DNA of 64,000 nucleotides from Reticulitermes lucifugus (GCA_026260175.1 JAKCWW010000041.1:103084-167083), one strand, 5' to 3'; counted from the first letter of the stretch, positions 50,219 to 62,839 are shown. A program made the numbers and translations. The notes: generated by a model from the sequence alone, not told the origin.

Positions 50219-50244
50219 ATATATATATATATATATATATATAT
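50219..50244 (+). repeat. (AT)13 microsatellite
   Basis: Uninterrupted AT dinucleotides, 26 bases. Confidence 0.9.
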
Positions 50245-51210
50245 TACTTTTTATACGTCTATGTTTTTGTGTTTGATGGAATATTAACAGTATTACTAAG
50301 CTGTGGTGGTCACGACATCACATTTTAAAATATTTTTTATACTACTGCACTCTCATTTTATTCCTTTCATCCTTTGTTATTTGTTATTAGTGAGCGGTAA
50401 AGATTCAAGGCTGAGTTACTGAAGATGCTGGAATAGCTAGTATACAAGGTAACAGAGTGGGAACAAAACTACTGTAGGAGGGTGAAAGGTAGTAGTAAAT
50501 GACAAGAAATGTACTTAACGTAAGCCCAAAGACAGGAAAGTTCAACGATTGGCTAGCTCTTAATCTATTTTAAATTAAAAAAGGTACAGGAATCCAAGCT
50601 GGCAGATGTAAGGAATGTGGGTGTTCAAAACCGTAATGATGCATCGCAAACAGAAGGTCCAGTGATTAAAGTTTTGCCTTGCTATCTTCCACCGTAATAG
50701 AGATTCTTCGTGATTTTCTTCAAGCCTCCAGACAATTACCAGGAGGTATAAACATTAAGCTACGACAGCTGCCTTCCATGCCTTTTCAACTTCTGTCACT
50801 GATCTTCAGTATTTTTCGACAGTATTTTAGGTTAATATGACTTAACGACAGTGTCTTAAACAAAACGTAATTAAATGAAAAGAATTAATTTTTTCATTTT
50901 CGCATATGTGTGCTGAAGTACCAGCACCGTTTCCGAGGTTTCTTGATTTAAATTTAATTAAAATACATGTTACTGTAATTTGAAAATAACTATAGAATAA
51001 ATACAAACATTCGTCTTAAACTTAAATATGTTTAAACAGATTATATAATTTTTTTTCTTTCTCTTCTTAATTTTACTCTCTCTTTGTCACATAGTCTTCT
51101 TCTACAACAACACAAATTTATGCAATATTCTATCTTATATTTTCAGATAGTACCTCGAAATACGAGATAATTTAATTCACCTAGGCGTAGATGGGAAGAT
51201 AACATTTATT
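50245..51210. other. AT-rich DNA, nothing recognised
   Basis: No gene or repeat recognised. Confidence 0.45.
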
Positions 51211-51308
51211 TTTCAACGCCATGAGCCGGCAGCTTTACCCCAGTGAAAGAGATCCGATAACATTGTACAGGAGCTACGTGGGACTCGGTGCCGGTCTGGA
51301 CGATTACA
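51211..51308 (-). repeat. SINE A middle fragment
   Basis: GCCGGCAGCTTTACCCCAGT, GAAAGAGATCCGATAACATT and GTGCCGGTCTGGACGATTAC align in order with CCTGCCGCTTTACCCCCGGG, GAAAGAGACCCGGTACCCAT and GGGCCGGTCTGGACTGCCGC of the copy at 62840. Both ends are missing. Confidence 0.65.
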
Positions 51309-52642
51309 GAATATAGAGTAATTGAAATGCAGTAAGAGAAGTTACAATACGATTTGTAATAAGCATGGTGAGACTGGAGACGTAGTAACAATAGTCACCG
51401 TAGCAGGCTAGTAGTAAAACTAAAATAATGGTAACAAAGGATTTTCAGAGATATGTGTAATGAAGTTATGTGCAAGAGGGTAGGAATTCAGAAAGATAAA
51501 GTGCAGAAGCGCATATGAAATTTCTTTTTACTCCGTTGTCTACTGCACCTTCGTAAACTGCTTGTAGCCTGTTAGAGCTTTGTCCCGTATCCTGTTAACG
51601 AGGCAGGAATATAGCAGAAAACAGCCTTTTACGTAATTAGTTACGTAAAACAGCTTCAAACAGGGCTATAAATCGCATTTATTATGCACCAGCATCACAA
51701 CGTAATTATCAAAGTTTCGTTCGTATTCTTTGAAATGTTTTAATCTACTAGAGGACTAGTCCTCAAGAACGTAACTAAAATCATAAATAAAACAGGAAGA
51801 TAAATGCGTCCATAATCTTACTTTAACGACAGCGACCTTGGTTGATACAGAAATGAACCGGCAGCTTTCGGGACGGGTGAGACAAGCTGTAGAATGAGAG
51901 ATTACGTTTGAACTTTCTAACGATAAAAGGGTTGGTCCACTATAATTATCTGAGATTTAGCAATAATGTCCTGCGCTTGACTGACACAAAGCATGGCGAC
52001 AGTTCTGCACAGAAAGCGATTTGTGTTTAAAGCGCAATGAGGACAGTAAGACATAAAATTAAAACTCACTTTTAAACAGCTTAGAATTAAACGATCGCTT
52101 AATTTACTTAGAGTCGTCATTCTGATCAAAACCGAGATAAACCCGACATATTACTGAAATGTTTAGCAAGAAAAGAGGAAGAGAAAACAGTCGTGTTGTG
52201 TGCAGACCAATATATCGTCCCTCCATAAAACCTAAAATTACAGCGTCAATATACATTATTGTGGGCACTGGCCTGCTGAAATTTAACGTTTCCACATTAC
52301 GTATTTAAAAGTTCATTCTCGACGTGCCAAACCATTTCTTGGTTAGATGTAAAACGATGGACAGTTGTCATTTCAGCCAGTAAAAGGCGTTTCATGAAGA
52401 CATTGACTTAATAATGTAGGTGTTTATAACACCAGCACCGCATTTTACCCTTCGTTATGTTGTCTTATGTACGCGGATATATTTGTGCAACACTTTATTC
52501 TTCTACACCAGTACTAATCGCAGATAACCTGAAAATAAATGATTCTACACTGTCTCTCACTTCCAGTTTCATATTTCCAAATTAAAATTTGGATATTCTT
52601 TGCGGTGCGCGGAAATGTTTCCTCTTCATCATTCTACTTTTC
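51309..52642. other. AT-rich DNA, nothing recognised
   Basis: Minus-strand frames at 51917-52129 and 52104-52295 have hydrophobic stretches but no recognised family. They lie downstream, in transcript sense, of the chemoreceptor-like frame, so they deserve inclusion in any exon search. Confidence 0.35.
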
Positions 52643-52912
52643 TTAGGGTCCACGGTTTGAATTCCAGAGCAGATTCTCCAGTTTCGCCATGTATTCCTGA
52701 ATTTCTCTGCTTTTATAATAAAGACAGGTTATTGCAATTAGAGTGAACCCGCTTACGCACTTCTCAGGCCCAATCAACTGAACTATGTGTATCATTATCA
52801 TATAAAAATTAGTGAAGTCGTAAGCATTCAGTAACCATACCGTTGTAGTAAACAATATGAAGGCCTGGTTTTGGAATTTGTTAAGCTTAGTAAAACGTGT
52901 ATAACGAAACAA
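52643..52912 (-). CDS. Possible chemoreceptor-like exon or remnant
   Basis: An 89-codon frame runs from just after a TAA (52913-52915) to TAA at 52643-52645. It has no ATG at its start, so if coding it would be an internal exon entered by a splice acceptor. The product has hydrophobic stretches at about residues 17-48 and 54-63. A charged helix-like end follows (YKSREIQEYMAKLENLLW), then NSNRGP. This layout, a membrane segment followed by a short REI-x-LE motif, recalls the N-terminal third of insect odorant receptors (seven-transmembrane, ligand-gated channels in sensory neurons). No further exons were identified, no consensus donor sits at the end, and an intact gene is not shown. The resemblance is from memory and may be chance. 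Confidence 0.2.
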   Translation of the reverse strand: MFRYTRFTKLNKFQNQAFILFTTTVWLLNAYDFTNFYMIMIHIVQLIGPEKCVSGFTLIAITCLYYKSREIQEYMAKLENLLWNSNRGP

Positions 52913-52915
52913 TTA

Positions 52916-54398
52916 AAATATTAAATCTTGTTCAAAACCTTCATGTGGAAGTTACAACGCCTGTACTACATCCAGAAAGTACTGATTAAAACTTGCCACA
53001 AAAGGTCCTTTCTGAACTCTTTCCAATTTGTGCCCATGTGCACAATTAGATGTTACGTAGTCTCAGACATTTCTACACATCCATCATGTACCACATGAAA
53101 TTAAAACAACAGTAATATACAAAGGTGATGTATTCAATCACAATTCTGAATGCTAAATTTTCTTTTATTTTAACCTTCTGTATTCTATAATTACAACAGT
53201 TTGACTGAAAATGCAGCAGTCTGCCTTTCCATTGACGATTGTCTGTAAGCATAATTTTAAAGGCTATGTAATAATTGCTACAATATACATGTCATTTTTC
53301 AAATTTCACAAAAAAAGTTCAAAATTGGACTACAGAAGCTTAAATTAAGAAATGTTTTGTGTTAACACTTGTATTACACGAGAATATTTTAGGCACACTT
53401 CACCATGGATAAAACTGAGAATTAATTTGATCAGTAAGAAAAGAAATAATTTCGTTCAGTGGAGTTTCAAAACAAAGCAACCGTTTAAGTATCACATATC
53501 ATTTTGTACCTTCAGTCTTACACAATGTTGTAAACTGAATTGCGCCCATGAACACCACAAACAATCATTGTGTTTGACACTTGCAGGACCTCTATCAGTA
53601 GCGAGTTTGTCGTCTAAAAATACGGATAATTTTAACTGTTACTTTAAAGCTAAAAATTGAGAATACGGCTGGCTACAGTGATAAATAAAGGAGACGGATT
53701 AATAACTCTTTAAAGATGAAAAGTAGACTACATTTTACATAACGATTCATTTCTTAACTCACAAAGAACATGGGTAGCTTCAACTAGAAAGGTCACCTAG
53801 GTTATGACATAAGACAGAAAGAGTCCCTGTTCTTTTTTGTAAAAATTACATAAAACTGATAAACGCAATGAGTGAACAAAATGCAGGAATGGTAACGTTG
53901 ATACCTGGCCGTGTATATACTTACTTCTGGGCCTTAAGTTGTTAAACCAAGGAAAATGTAAAAAATTCCGATATGCCTATAGTAATATGCCCATAGAAAC
54001 AAGAGACATCTCCAGGCATGAGGTATTATGGGAAGTTACAAACACGCATCTACCGACGTAAAATTTTTATATGGTAGAACATGAAGAACGTTCCTTCCTT
54101 TTTTTCTAGTGTCTTGTTAATAAACCAAACGACCACACAAGCTACTATATTAATTTGAAAGTCATTCTAGAAGTTTATTTCGTAGAAGGTGACGTAAGGC
54201 ATATAAATGGTTTATTTCATGTAAATGGATAGTTATCACTATAAGCCCTGAAATATAATAATCTAAGTACTTTGAATGATTGCATTTCAAAAATATTTGT
54301 TGTCTGTACTAACATTAAAACACTTCCATCCCTTGACTACTTCCCCTTGACACTGCTAAATTTCAGTACCAGAGAGCAGCAGGAGAATATTTCACTTT
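52916..54398. other. AT-rich DNA, nothing recognised
   Basis: A 102-codon plus-strand frame (53352-53660) has no recognised domain. Nothing else was seen. Confidence 0.45.
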
Positions 54399-54660
54399 GT
54401 GCTTTTCTGGCTTATGAGAACTTTTAGTGTTGTAGGAGGACAGGCCTATCGAACTTGCGGGGGGAAATGTGCTTCCGTCTTCAGAGTCGAAGCAGGTGAC
54501 GGGAGGGTAGCCAATGAAATTTACGGTAAGAGGGGAAGAAATAGTCCTGGATTTGAGCCAACAGAAACGGCAGACAGGAAATATGACCTGAATCCTCAAT
54601 CTATTTTCTTCTGGCAGGAGTAAGGAAGCAGAATTTTCCTTATAAACGTGGGTATCCACC
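54399..54660. other. GC-richer island with frames on both strands
   Basis: A 98-codon minus-strand frame (54363-54659) and a 74-codon plus-strand frame (54399-54623) overlap almost fully in GC-richer sequence. Neither product is recognised. The phrase PGFEPTE on the plus strand recalls translations of tRNA-derived repeats, but no A or B box could be found. It is probably an uncharacterised repeat fragment. Confidence 0.25.
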
Positions 54661-55000
54661 TACAAGGCTGCACGGTGTCACAACCCTAAAGATCACATTC
54701 TAACCATCACAGCCTTTAGAACGTCCAAATGTTTAGAGACTTTAGGAAATTAATCTTTCTTTTGTTTTTTTACTAGTTTAGACTATAATGGTCACATTAC
54801 GCACCTCCAGATTTAATGCAAAAAAACCCTGAATTTGCCCACAAAGTGTACTTATGTATTCCATATCATTCTTCCAAGAAGCAACCATTATTTCCCCATA
54901 GAGCATACACCGGTTATTCTTCAAGTGTAAACCCTCTTCTCTGTGAGGTACGAACCGGATCCTCTCATTTAATACAGATTAATTTTAGTATTCATAGAGC
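54661..55000. other. AT-rich spacer, nothing recognised
   Basis: A 68-codon frame at 54816-55022 runs into the SINE D head and is not supported. Confidence 0.45.
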
Positions 55001-55235
55001 GTGCCATGTATCAAGTGGTTAGTAGTTAACTTTCCATCGAGGAGGCTCGGTTTCGACACCGGGCCAAAACGTCTGAGATTTGTATTGGACAAAGTGTCAC
55101 TGGGACAAGTTTCTCTCTGCTAACTTGGGACTTCTTTGTCATAATTATTTCCAGTATCATACTCCACGCTCATCTTCAACTTACAACAACTCTGAACATA
55201 AGGAAGAGCGGATAAAGCCAGGAAACCTTTACAAC
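55001..55235 (+). repeat. SINE D copy, worn
   Basis: The tRNA-like head GTGCCATGTATCAAGTGGTT then AGTAGTTAAC has the same AGTGGTTAG D-arm as the piece at 1-71. The B box is worn (GGTTTCGACACC, 55049-55060). The body that follows (GGGACAAGTTTCTCTCTGCT) has the layout of tRNA-derived SINEs. The 3' limit is uncertain. Confidence 0.5.
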
Positions 55236-55425
55236 GTGCCTAGAAATTTCTCAATGTGTGAGAAAATTTGTTCTCTCTGATATCGTGTGGAGCATTATAC
55301 ACCGAAGTACTTTCAAATTCATTCTTTATATTTTAATTTTATTATAGCTAATTTTCCGCATGATAGTATCCAGCAGAAAAAAAGCCCTATTGTTGAAATT
55401 TTGGAGAAGCTGTTAATCACTTAAC

Positions 55426-55462
55426 GCTGAAGATGGAGACCACAATTATTTCCGGAACATTG
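55426..55462 (+). repeat. CTGAAGA-stem-GGAAC motif (H5), weak
   Basis: CTGAAGATGGAGACC, a 14-base gap, then CCGGAACATTG keeps the motif order with a decayed GAAAC. It lies about 115 bases upstream of the next copy. Confidence 0.3.
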
Positions 55463-55545
55463 TTAATACAGTCTACCTCTGCAGACACATCGCCACAAAA
55501 TAATGTGCATATTAGCAATAAACAAGTGTAAAAGTTTCTACTCTT

Positions 55546-55566
55546 CCTGATGATATAACGAAACGC
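55546..55566 (+). repeat. CTGATGA-GAAAC motif (H6), short stem
   Basis: CTGATGA (55547-55553), six bases (TATAAC), then GAAAC (55560-55564). Both core strings are intact but the intervening stem is lost. Confidence 0.35.
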
Positions 55567-55861
55567 ATTTTAGTATTTTCTCCTTTTAAGTTATATATGA
55601 AATCACTAGTCCTATCACCATGAAGCAGAAGAATCCACTGTAAAGAAATAGGCTTCCATGTACTCAGTTTTTCTCTTTACAAACTGCTTCACAAATGGGG
55701 CAACGTAGCTAGGTTATTCTCCTAAGTATATACGTGTCCTGACGTAAAGGCAGTAAAATAATTACAGTAAACTACATTTATTTAAATATGTCCAATTCAT
55801 ATTACCTAATAAATCTTCTGATTATAAAGAGCGTACAAAAGCTGTCGTATGTCTCAAATAC

Positions 55862-56040
55862 AATGGATTCGGGTCTGTTTACCAGGGGTAAAACATCAGG
55901 AGCATGGCGCTGACCGCCCACGCCTTGTAGCGCCTGTAGTGAGTATGGGTAGAGCTATATCTCTACCTCACTTCTGTGACTTTTTGTCACGTAACGAGAC
56001 AATCTTTGCCTTATGTCTCAAACGTCTCAAATGTCTCTTA
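55862..56040 (+). repeat. SINE A, 5' truncated, variant tail
   Basis: GATTCGGGTCTGTTTACCAG then GGGTAAAAC matches the GGTACCGGGTCTCTTTCCCG block of the intact copy. The hairpin GGTAGAG (55948-55954) with CTCTACC (55961-55967) follows. A variant tail then carries GTGAC (55976-55980) and GTCAC (55986-55990) in place of GGGCC/GGCCC. It shares this tail with 1190-1305. Confidence 0.65.
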
Positions 56041-59000
56041 GAACGAAATGAACTAAATTAAAACAAGATATATACCCTGGAAAAAAGTTCAGTAGATTTG
56101 GCAGTGTTATTTACAGATGATGAACAGAGATTCGGAAAGCACTGTTTGCTTTAAAACTCGCCTAAACAACTGACAATACGTAAGGAAGAAACGATTCATT
56201 GTGCGGAAAGAATACGGCTACACTTATTCAGAGCTTGTTCCACATATACATGTCGCAGATAATTTATTTTATTTTGTATATTTTATATGAAATGCTCTAC
56301 ATTAAAACCCTCACATTAAAATTGTGTTCGAATGTGAATGAAATTAAATATTTTCCTCTTATTACCTAGATTGTTGAAAGTCTTATTAAGAGCCTATCTA
56401 GATTATTATCACCCAAGCAGCTCATAATGATATATGATGGAAAAACAGTCTATACTTTTCATACGCGAAGTTATTAAATTGACAAAGGAATCATCTGAGG
56501 GCCATAATAATATGAAGAAAACACAGACGTTTCAATCTGGTAAATGTACTCCTTATTACGTAGTCACGTCAGTACTGAACACAAGGAAGACCAGCAGTAG
56601 GCTGTAAATTTTATCTTTCAGTTGTAGTAGGATTTGCTCTTATGGAAAGTGCTGACGTAGGTGACGTCACATCTCTCGCGCTATTGACTTGGTGTAGTGT
56701 CATATGCATGACGCTGTGTATGAATAGCATAGGGATGTTCCTCATGTTCAGTAGAGTAAGTAGTTGCTTACAGATGGATGGGCCAGCAGCAATTTCTGCT
56801 TTAAATTAAGATTACGTTATACGTAAATGAGAAAAAAGTGTTCTGTTGAAGTGCCCTTCGTGTCACAATAGGTCTTTCTGTTGAAGAAAGGAAAGATGCA
56901 CTATGGATGAGGGGAAGGATGGACCTCGAGACTTCCTCTGCTCTACCTGCAGTTCAGTTCCGCCTAGCCCCCTCTGGTGCTTGTCAAACAGCTGAAAACG
57001 TTTGTCTAAGACTCTTCACACTAACACATTCCTGTGAATAGGTTGGCTTGGCGAATAGAGGGGGTGGATGTGGCGATCCGAGAGACTTCTTTCGGTTGTC
57101 TCAGTACAGACTAGAGTCAAGTTTAGCAACACGCATGTCTCTGCGTCCAGTTGTTTTAGAATTTGTTTTGCAATAACAGAGCTTTTGTAAAACCATTTGG
57201 GTATTAAAAATTCCACGAAGATGTAATTAAATAGAAATCTTTAAAACGGATTAAGGGCCATCTAAAGGCATTGAATGTTAGACTTAAAAATATGTTTGGT
57301 CAGTCTCAGGTACAGAGGATATTCAAAACTTAAACGAGTCTAATTGCGCTGTTTGAGTTTCAGAATGCTGGGCGTGCGGCAATAGAGTTAAGTGCTTATT
57401 AGCGGGCTGTTAGCGGGCCAGATGCATAGCTGTGTGCTGCCACTTAGCGTCATGATCATAAAAAAAGGAACTAAGCACCATTAAAGTCGCTTTTAAATTC
57501 TTCAGTTTCACTTTCATTTGAATTCCCCTCGCAACTTCGATCAATCTGTGCTTCCTGTCTATTAATCCCTTATCTTCACATATTTCTACTTCTCCCTTTA
57601 CGCAGTTATCAGAAAGGAATTAATGCACACTTCCATGTGTAAGTATATCGCTACACAGAATGCTATACAGATACTTTAGCTTATGATTTCTCCTTATTTC
57701 AATGCGAAATATTTTACTCCTTGTAAAAAGAAACAAACCCAATATTTGGATTGCGAAGTGTAATTTGTGGTTTCAAAATTTCCTCGCGCAAGCGCATGAG
57801 ATTACGCATCAGGCATAAAGGAAACCAATGTTAGCACCAGTGCTACCACCTAGTGTAGAGCGCCCAAACTTGTTTCTTGCAAGTAAGAATGCAGCTACGT
57901 TAGACATTTGAGAGATAAATTCACATCATTTAATTTCCTTTATATTTCCCATTTTAGATTACAAAATTTGGTGGTTCTAATTGTCAGTGTGCTGCTCTCG
58001 GATGTGATTTCTGTAACTGTGGTAATTTTACAAAGTAGCATGGAAATCCTGTAAATAAAAAAAACAAGCTCTTGTCTTAGGTTACTCTTTGTAGAGAGAA
58101 GACAATTCAAACGACACCATTATCGAGAGTCAACTCAAGTAAAGTGAAATAAGACACAAATTGCGTCTTGTAACTACAATACATTATAAATCAAAAAAAT
58201 AATACAAAATGCGTCTTGTAATGTTACGAACTAAAAGGTGGAAAATTTAGGAATCGAAGCCAATAAAACACGATGACCACTATATCTTAGTGTCAGCAAT
58301 TACACACAGGTGTCCGTATCCTACGTACACTTCCTTTCATTCTATACCTGACGATTCCATTTTTTCTTTGGTCTATTCGAAATAATGACTAGTGGATTGA
58401 CTTTAATTTGACACTTGGATTATGGTGCTTCATATTTCTGTTTATTTCGAGAAGCGAAATACGTCGATGTTAAATTCGTATGATACTTATAAATTAAATT
58501 TATTCGGTCACATTGTTCTCTCTTTAGGGTCTACAGAAGGAGTTATCTATGCGAATTGTACTTGCTAGACGAAATAAAATAAGAAACAGGTATTAATTTC
58601 ATTACGAGTATCCTAACGTAATCCATGGGCTTTGAATTGAAAAATGTTGTCCAAGTGTCAGTTAATAAAATCAGATACTGATTCATCAACACTAAAACAT
58701 GAGAACTATTTTCACGCTATAAAAGTACGAGTAAAGACAATTATATTCAAAACTACGCAGAGAAATAGACCGCCTTTGAAATAATTTAGCTACTTGTATT
58801 CAGACAATTAAGTGCATTGGGCCGAGTTATTCGTTTTGTTTTCACCTTGCAGTATTGTACTTTGAAAAATTGTGTGCAGGTTTTCTAGATTTACCGTTCC
58901 TCAATTATTATAGGCCTGTATCTAAATTATCTATTCTCACCCTTTCTATGATTCTGTTTCTTCAGGTTCTTTGTAACCCACTTACTTAATAAACACCCTC

Positions 59001-59462
59001 CTCCACGAATCACCTCATCTTATACTTGAATATACTTTCTTTAACCCTGATAATGGAGGCAGACAATTCCTTCGAAATATCTGTATCAATCTATAGATCC
59101 AGGCGTAAGAAGCCAGAATTCTGTTGTCTGAACTTAGAAGATAATTTTGACATTAAATTTAATTGTTGTACAAAATACAGGCTAAAACCACGAGTATAAA
59201 CTCAATATTTCGCTGTGCCAAATTCTCACACTTAAGTATTTAGAATGATTTGTCAATGAGGCGGTGAAATTTAGCAGAAAATATGGATTTCGAACTAGCA
59301 GTGAGTTAAAAATATAGCCTATTAATAAATGTATTATCATAAATACCTTCCAATTTTTTGACCTACAGCAAGAATGACAGTTTTCTCACATCTTAAATAT
59401 GTGCTGTGTATGATATTAGTATTTTTGATGACAGGATGATAAGAAATACGAGGGAGATAGTC
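56041..59462. other. Mostly AT-rich DNA, nothing recognised
   Basis: A GC-richer part at about 56590-57170 contains the palindrome GTGACGTCAC (56661-56670, a CRE-like site) and a 66-codon minus-strand frame that I do not recognise. ACAAATTGCGTCTTGTAA (58156) recurs as ACAAAATGCGTCTTGTAA (58204), an 18-base direct repeat 48 bases apart. Confidence 0.4.
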
Positions 59463-59501
59463 CCTGATGAAGTGTATGTTCCTATGGAATTGACATATTG
59501 G
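59463..59501 (+). repeat. CTGATGA-stem motif (H7), decayed
   Basis: CCCTGATGAAG (59462-59472), a loop stretch, then GAATTGACATATTGG (59488-59502) parallels GAAACATATCGG at 46572. The GAAAC core is lost. Confidence 0.3.
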
Positions 59502-59502
59502 T

Positions 59503-61844
59503 TTTAATTTATAGAGGCAGACTTTCATAGATGCACATATGACACGAATATTATACACGTAACGCCACAAGTTTCATTTACCATGTAAAATGAAAGAAAT
59601 AGTCTAAACAACACACAATATTATAATGCAGCCATCTACCCTGCAAGCGTAGTGACTGTACACAGTGTGTTTACCCGACAGAAGTTTAAAGGGCGATTCA
59701 TATTTGAATTGCTGTGTGTCTATTCATGCAACAATATCGATATTTCTTAAAAGCTGCTTTGAAATTCACACGGGATAGATAACGTTGATGTGCAAGTAAC
59801 TTCTTAAAATATAATCCACTACAGGAACTTTCTAAGCAGGCACTGCAATAGGTAATAAACCCATGTAATATACACGTACCGAATACCGTGCATATATTAT
59901 GTTTATTAATAAATTCTAAGTTTAATATTTTCTACCGCAAATTCAAGGTCTCTGCTGTTGTGCTCTACATCTCCTTTCACTTTATAAAGAGTGAACACCG
60001 CTAGATGTAAGTATAACATAACGTACTGGCGTATAGGTTAATGAGGGCTGTAGCTCTTGCAATTTGCATTTATTATGTCGCCAGGAATGCTGTCCAGTTT
60101 TGTTAAAATCATTTTAAGTGTCTTTATGATTTAGAAGGATTCTAGTTCACTATTAATCGAAATTTCAAGAAATTTTATTTAAACTATATAGGAATTTTTA
60201 CATAACATTACAGGCACTAATATTTGAAAATAAGTTGCTGTAGTATAAAAAATAATCCTATTGAAAACGTAGAAATAAATGACAAACAAAAGCAAATATT
60301 TACCCTATGTTACGTTCTTTTTTTTTTTTGTTATTACAAACTTCAAGTTGTTGGGGTTTAATTCTAGGCACATATCTTAACAAATGTATGTAAAATACAG
60401 GATCCTGATATACGGGTATTTTGTACTAAGTAAAATCTATCAGAAGGACTCCTTCCTTCAGAACGAAATTGAGAGCGTTTAAGGTAATAATTTTAGGCCC
60501 TATAAAAGCACTGGGTTAGGTCTTGTTAATTTCATTTAATTACTGAATATCAGGATATATTCCCTTTTAGAATGGTTTTACACCAAATCTCTTTTTAAAA
60601 ATATACCTCTTAATCCAAAAATAAAAATTATTTAATATTTACCAAATTCTCACTCGGATGAAACACGTGGTAATTAAATGTGCTGCAATGAAAACTATTT
60701 TGGAATATTATAATCAATTATCACAATAGAGCTCAATAATTACAGTTTTACAAAAGTGAATGAACTTTATACCTGCTTGTATGAATCAATTATCCAACAC
60801 AGACACAGCGTCTATTCACCCATTGCAAGCACTGCACAACCAGATGTGATTTCTACCACTCACAGAGTTCAAATGAAGTGTTCAACAGTTCAGCTTACTC
60901 AGGTTTTTCATTTTCTAAATGTTTTACCCTCTTCCTCTTCTCAGCAGTCCTCTCTCCCGTTCTTTGCTGTTAATTGAGGCCATCCAACCCAAGGCGTTTG
61001 TGTGTGTGTACGCTCGTCATCTTGCACATTCGTCCGCTTGTGTTTAAACACGGATATAGACTCTATTCATTTGCACATCTCTCATATTGTACTCTCCAGT
61101 TTACCATTCGAGGTTTTTATATTTACAAAGACCAGAATGAATGAAGATGGTAGGGGAAATATTCCTATACATGCTGTAAAGGAGGGACAAATGAATGTGG
61201 TAAAAAGTGAAGAGTAGCTATTAATAAAATTACCTTAAAATATACCCGCCATATTTTATTGTAACATTAGAAGAGTGACATAATTTAGCAGCTGAAAAAC
61301 AGTAAAAGAGAGAGAACATATCACTTAAATTTCCATTCAAAGTTTTGAAACTTTCATTTGTGGATATTACCGATATATATTTCTTCAGCTGTATCTCGGT
61401 ATACAATTTACAGAATATATTTAGCCTATGCTTTTGTGAGTTGTTCCCTTCTAAAGGGATTTTTCACACCCCATTGCACCAACTCTAGGCTATGTAAAAA
61501 GTCCGGAAATTGAAATATAGATAGGTAAAGGTGATTGTTTATTCTTTTCTCTAGGTTCCACATCGTTTGTTACCCTTACTGTGGTTGGTAAATTTCGACT
61601 TCCTGCTATTTAACACGTATTACAAATATTTTAAGGCGCATAGTTTACATTGCAAATTTGGGGAGAAATAAACTGCATTAGAGTGCGAGCGAATTCTAAA
61701 TAAGGATGACCTGTTGAGTTTCAGGTTAGATTTGCTAAGATGATATGCGAATGTGATCAGAATAGGATTGATACCAAAAGAGGCTACGGTATACCACCAC
61801 GTCACATCCTCTTTATGCTTTGACATAGAACGTCATGTGTAAAT
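59503..61844. other. AT-rich DNA, nothing recognised
   Basis: Frames at 59337-59570 (minus), 60756-60977 and 61002-61217 have no recognised domain. A run of twelve T lies near 60320. Confidence 0.45.
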
Positions 61845-62110
61845 AAAATGTCACACTAACATGGTACCATTGGGGTCCTGGATTTGATTCTCGGCTCGGA
61901 GGCCGGTTATTCTGGCAACAGATTTACAGTTGTTTTCTTCGTCTGCTCCAAATTCTCTGACAGACTGCTTTCCTCCGCTTTATTTCCACACATCCTTTTA
62001 CACTGTAACGTATAAGCCCTAATATACAATTTTCTTGGGACTCGTAAACAAGGACGATGGGCTTGCTTTGTACCTTGAGCTGACACCTGGTAAGAACAAA
62101 GACAACCAGG
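61845..62110 (+). repeat. Possible degraded SINE D-like element
   Basis: GGATTTGATTCTCGGCTCGG (61880) is a worn B-box plus acceptor-like end. It is followed by TTTTCTTCGTCTGCTCCAAA and TTTCCTCC, the same kind of pyrimidine-rich body seen after the head at 55001. The A box is not recognisable. Confidence 0.3.
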
Positions 62111-62826
62111 ATTAGGCAATCTCTGGAATTCGCTTTAGAAGGTTATTTTTTTAATTTGCTTGTTCTTTGAAATGAAGAACCAAAACCTTCGGCGCCAGAT
62201 TTTGCAAATACAAATCCCAATGTTAATTTGAAGGCGTGTAATTATTTCAATTGAGAGACGGAGAATATACACGCTGTTTTCCCGTTGCAGGCCCGCAGCG
62301 CTGAACATCTGCTGCTGATATTTTGACGACTCTCAAATTCGAAACGGAATTAATCATAATGTCGAAATATTTTTAAATTTTGTGTCTCTCACCATGCCAT
62401 AACCTCAGTCACTCGATGTTACGTTCGAGAAACAGCACAAAAAATTGTTATGTCAAGTTTACCTCTAAACGCGGGAATTATTCAGCAGTAAACAGAATTC
62501 CCTACTTTTTAGAAAGTAGTCACTAAGAAAGTCAAGGAAGTAAGAATTAACCTAATTTAAACCATAGCACTAAACATCGCTCTGAATCAGTTTTTGCAAC
62601 TATCGTGTTACTGAGAGCTGCCCTTCGCCTCTCGCATCTTGTTCATTTGCGTAGGTATAATTCAAGAGATTTAAAATATTTCTCGGAAGTACATAAACAA
62701 CTTTTGTAGAGCAATCCAATTTGTAATAAATTAGAAAGAAGAGTCCTTACTGTACACGACCAAACGAGAGAACGTTTGAAGTAACTAATGCAAATCAGAA
62801 CACAGCCAAACCCATATATTTAATAG
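62111..62826. other. AT-rich DNA, nothing recognised
   Basis: No gene or repeat recognised. Confidence 0.45.
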
Positions 62827-62839
62827 ACCCGTTATCAAA
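62827..62839. repeat. Target-site duplication of SINE A (left)
   Basis: ACCCGTTATCAAA is repeated exactly at 63122-63134. A perfect, non-AT-biased 13-base duplication is strong evidence of a relatively recent insertion. Confidence 0.9.
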
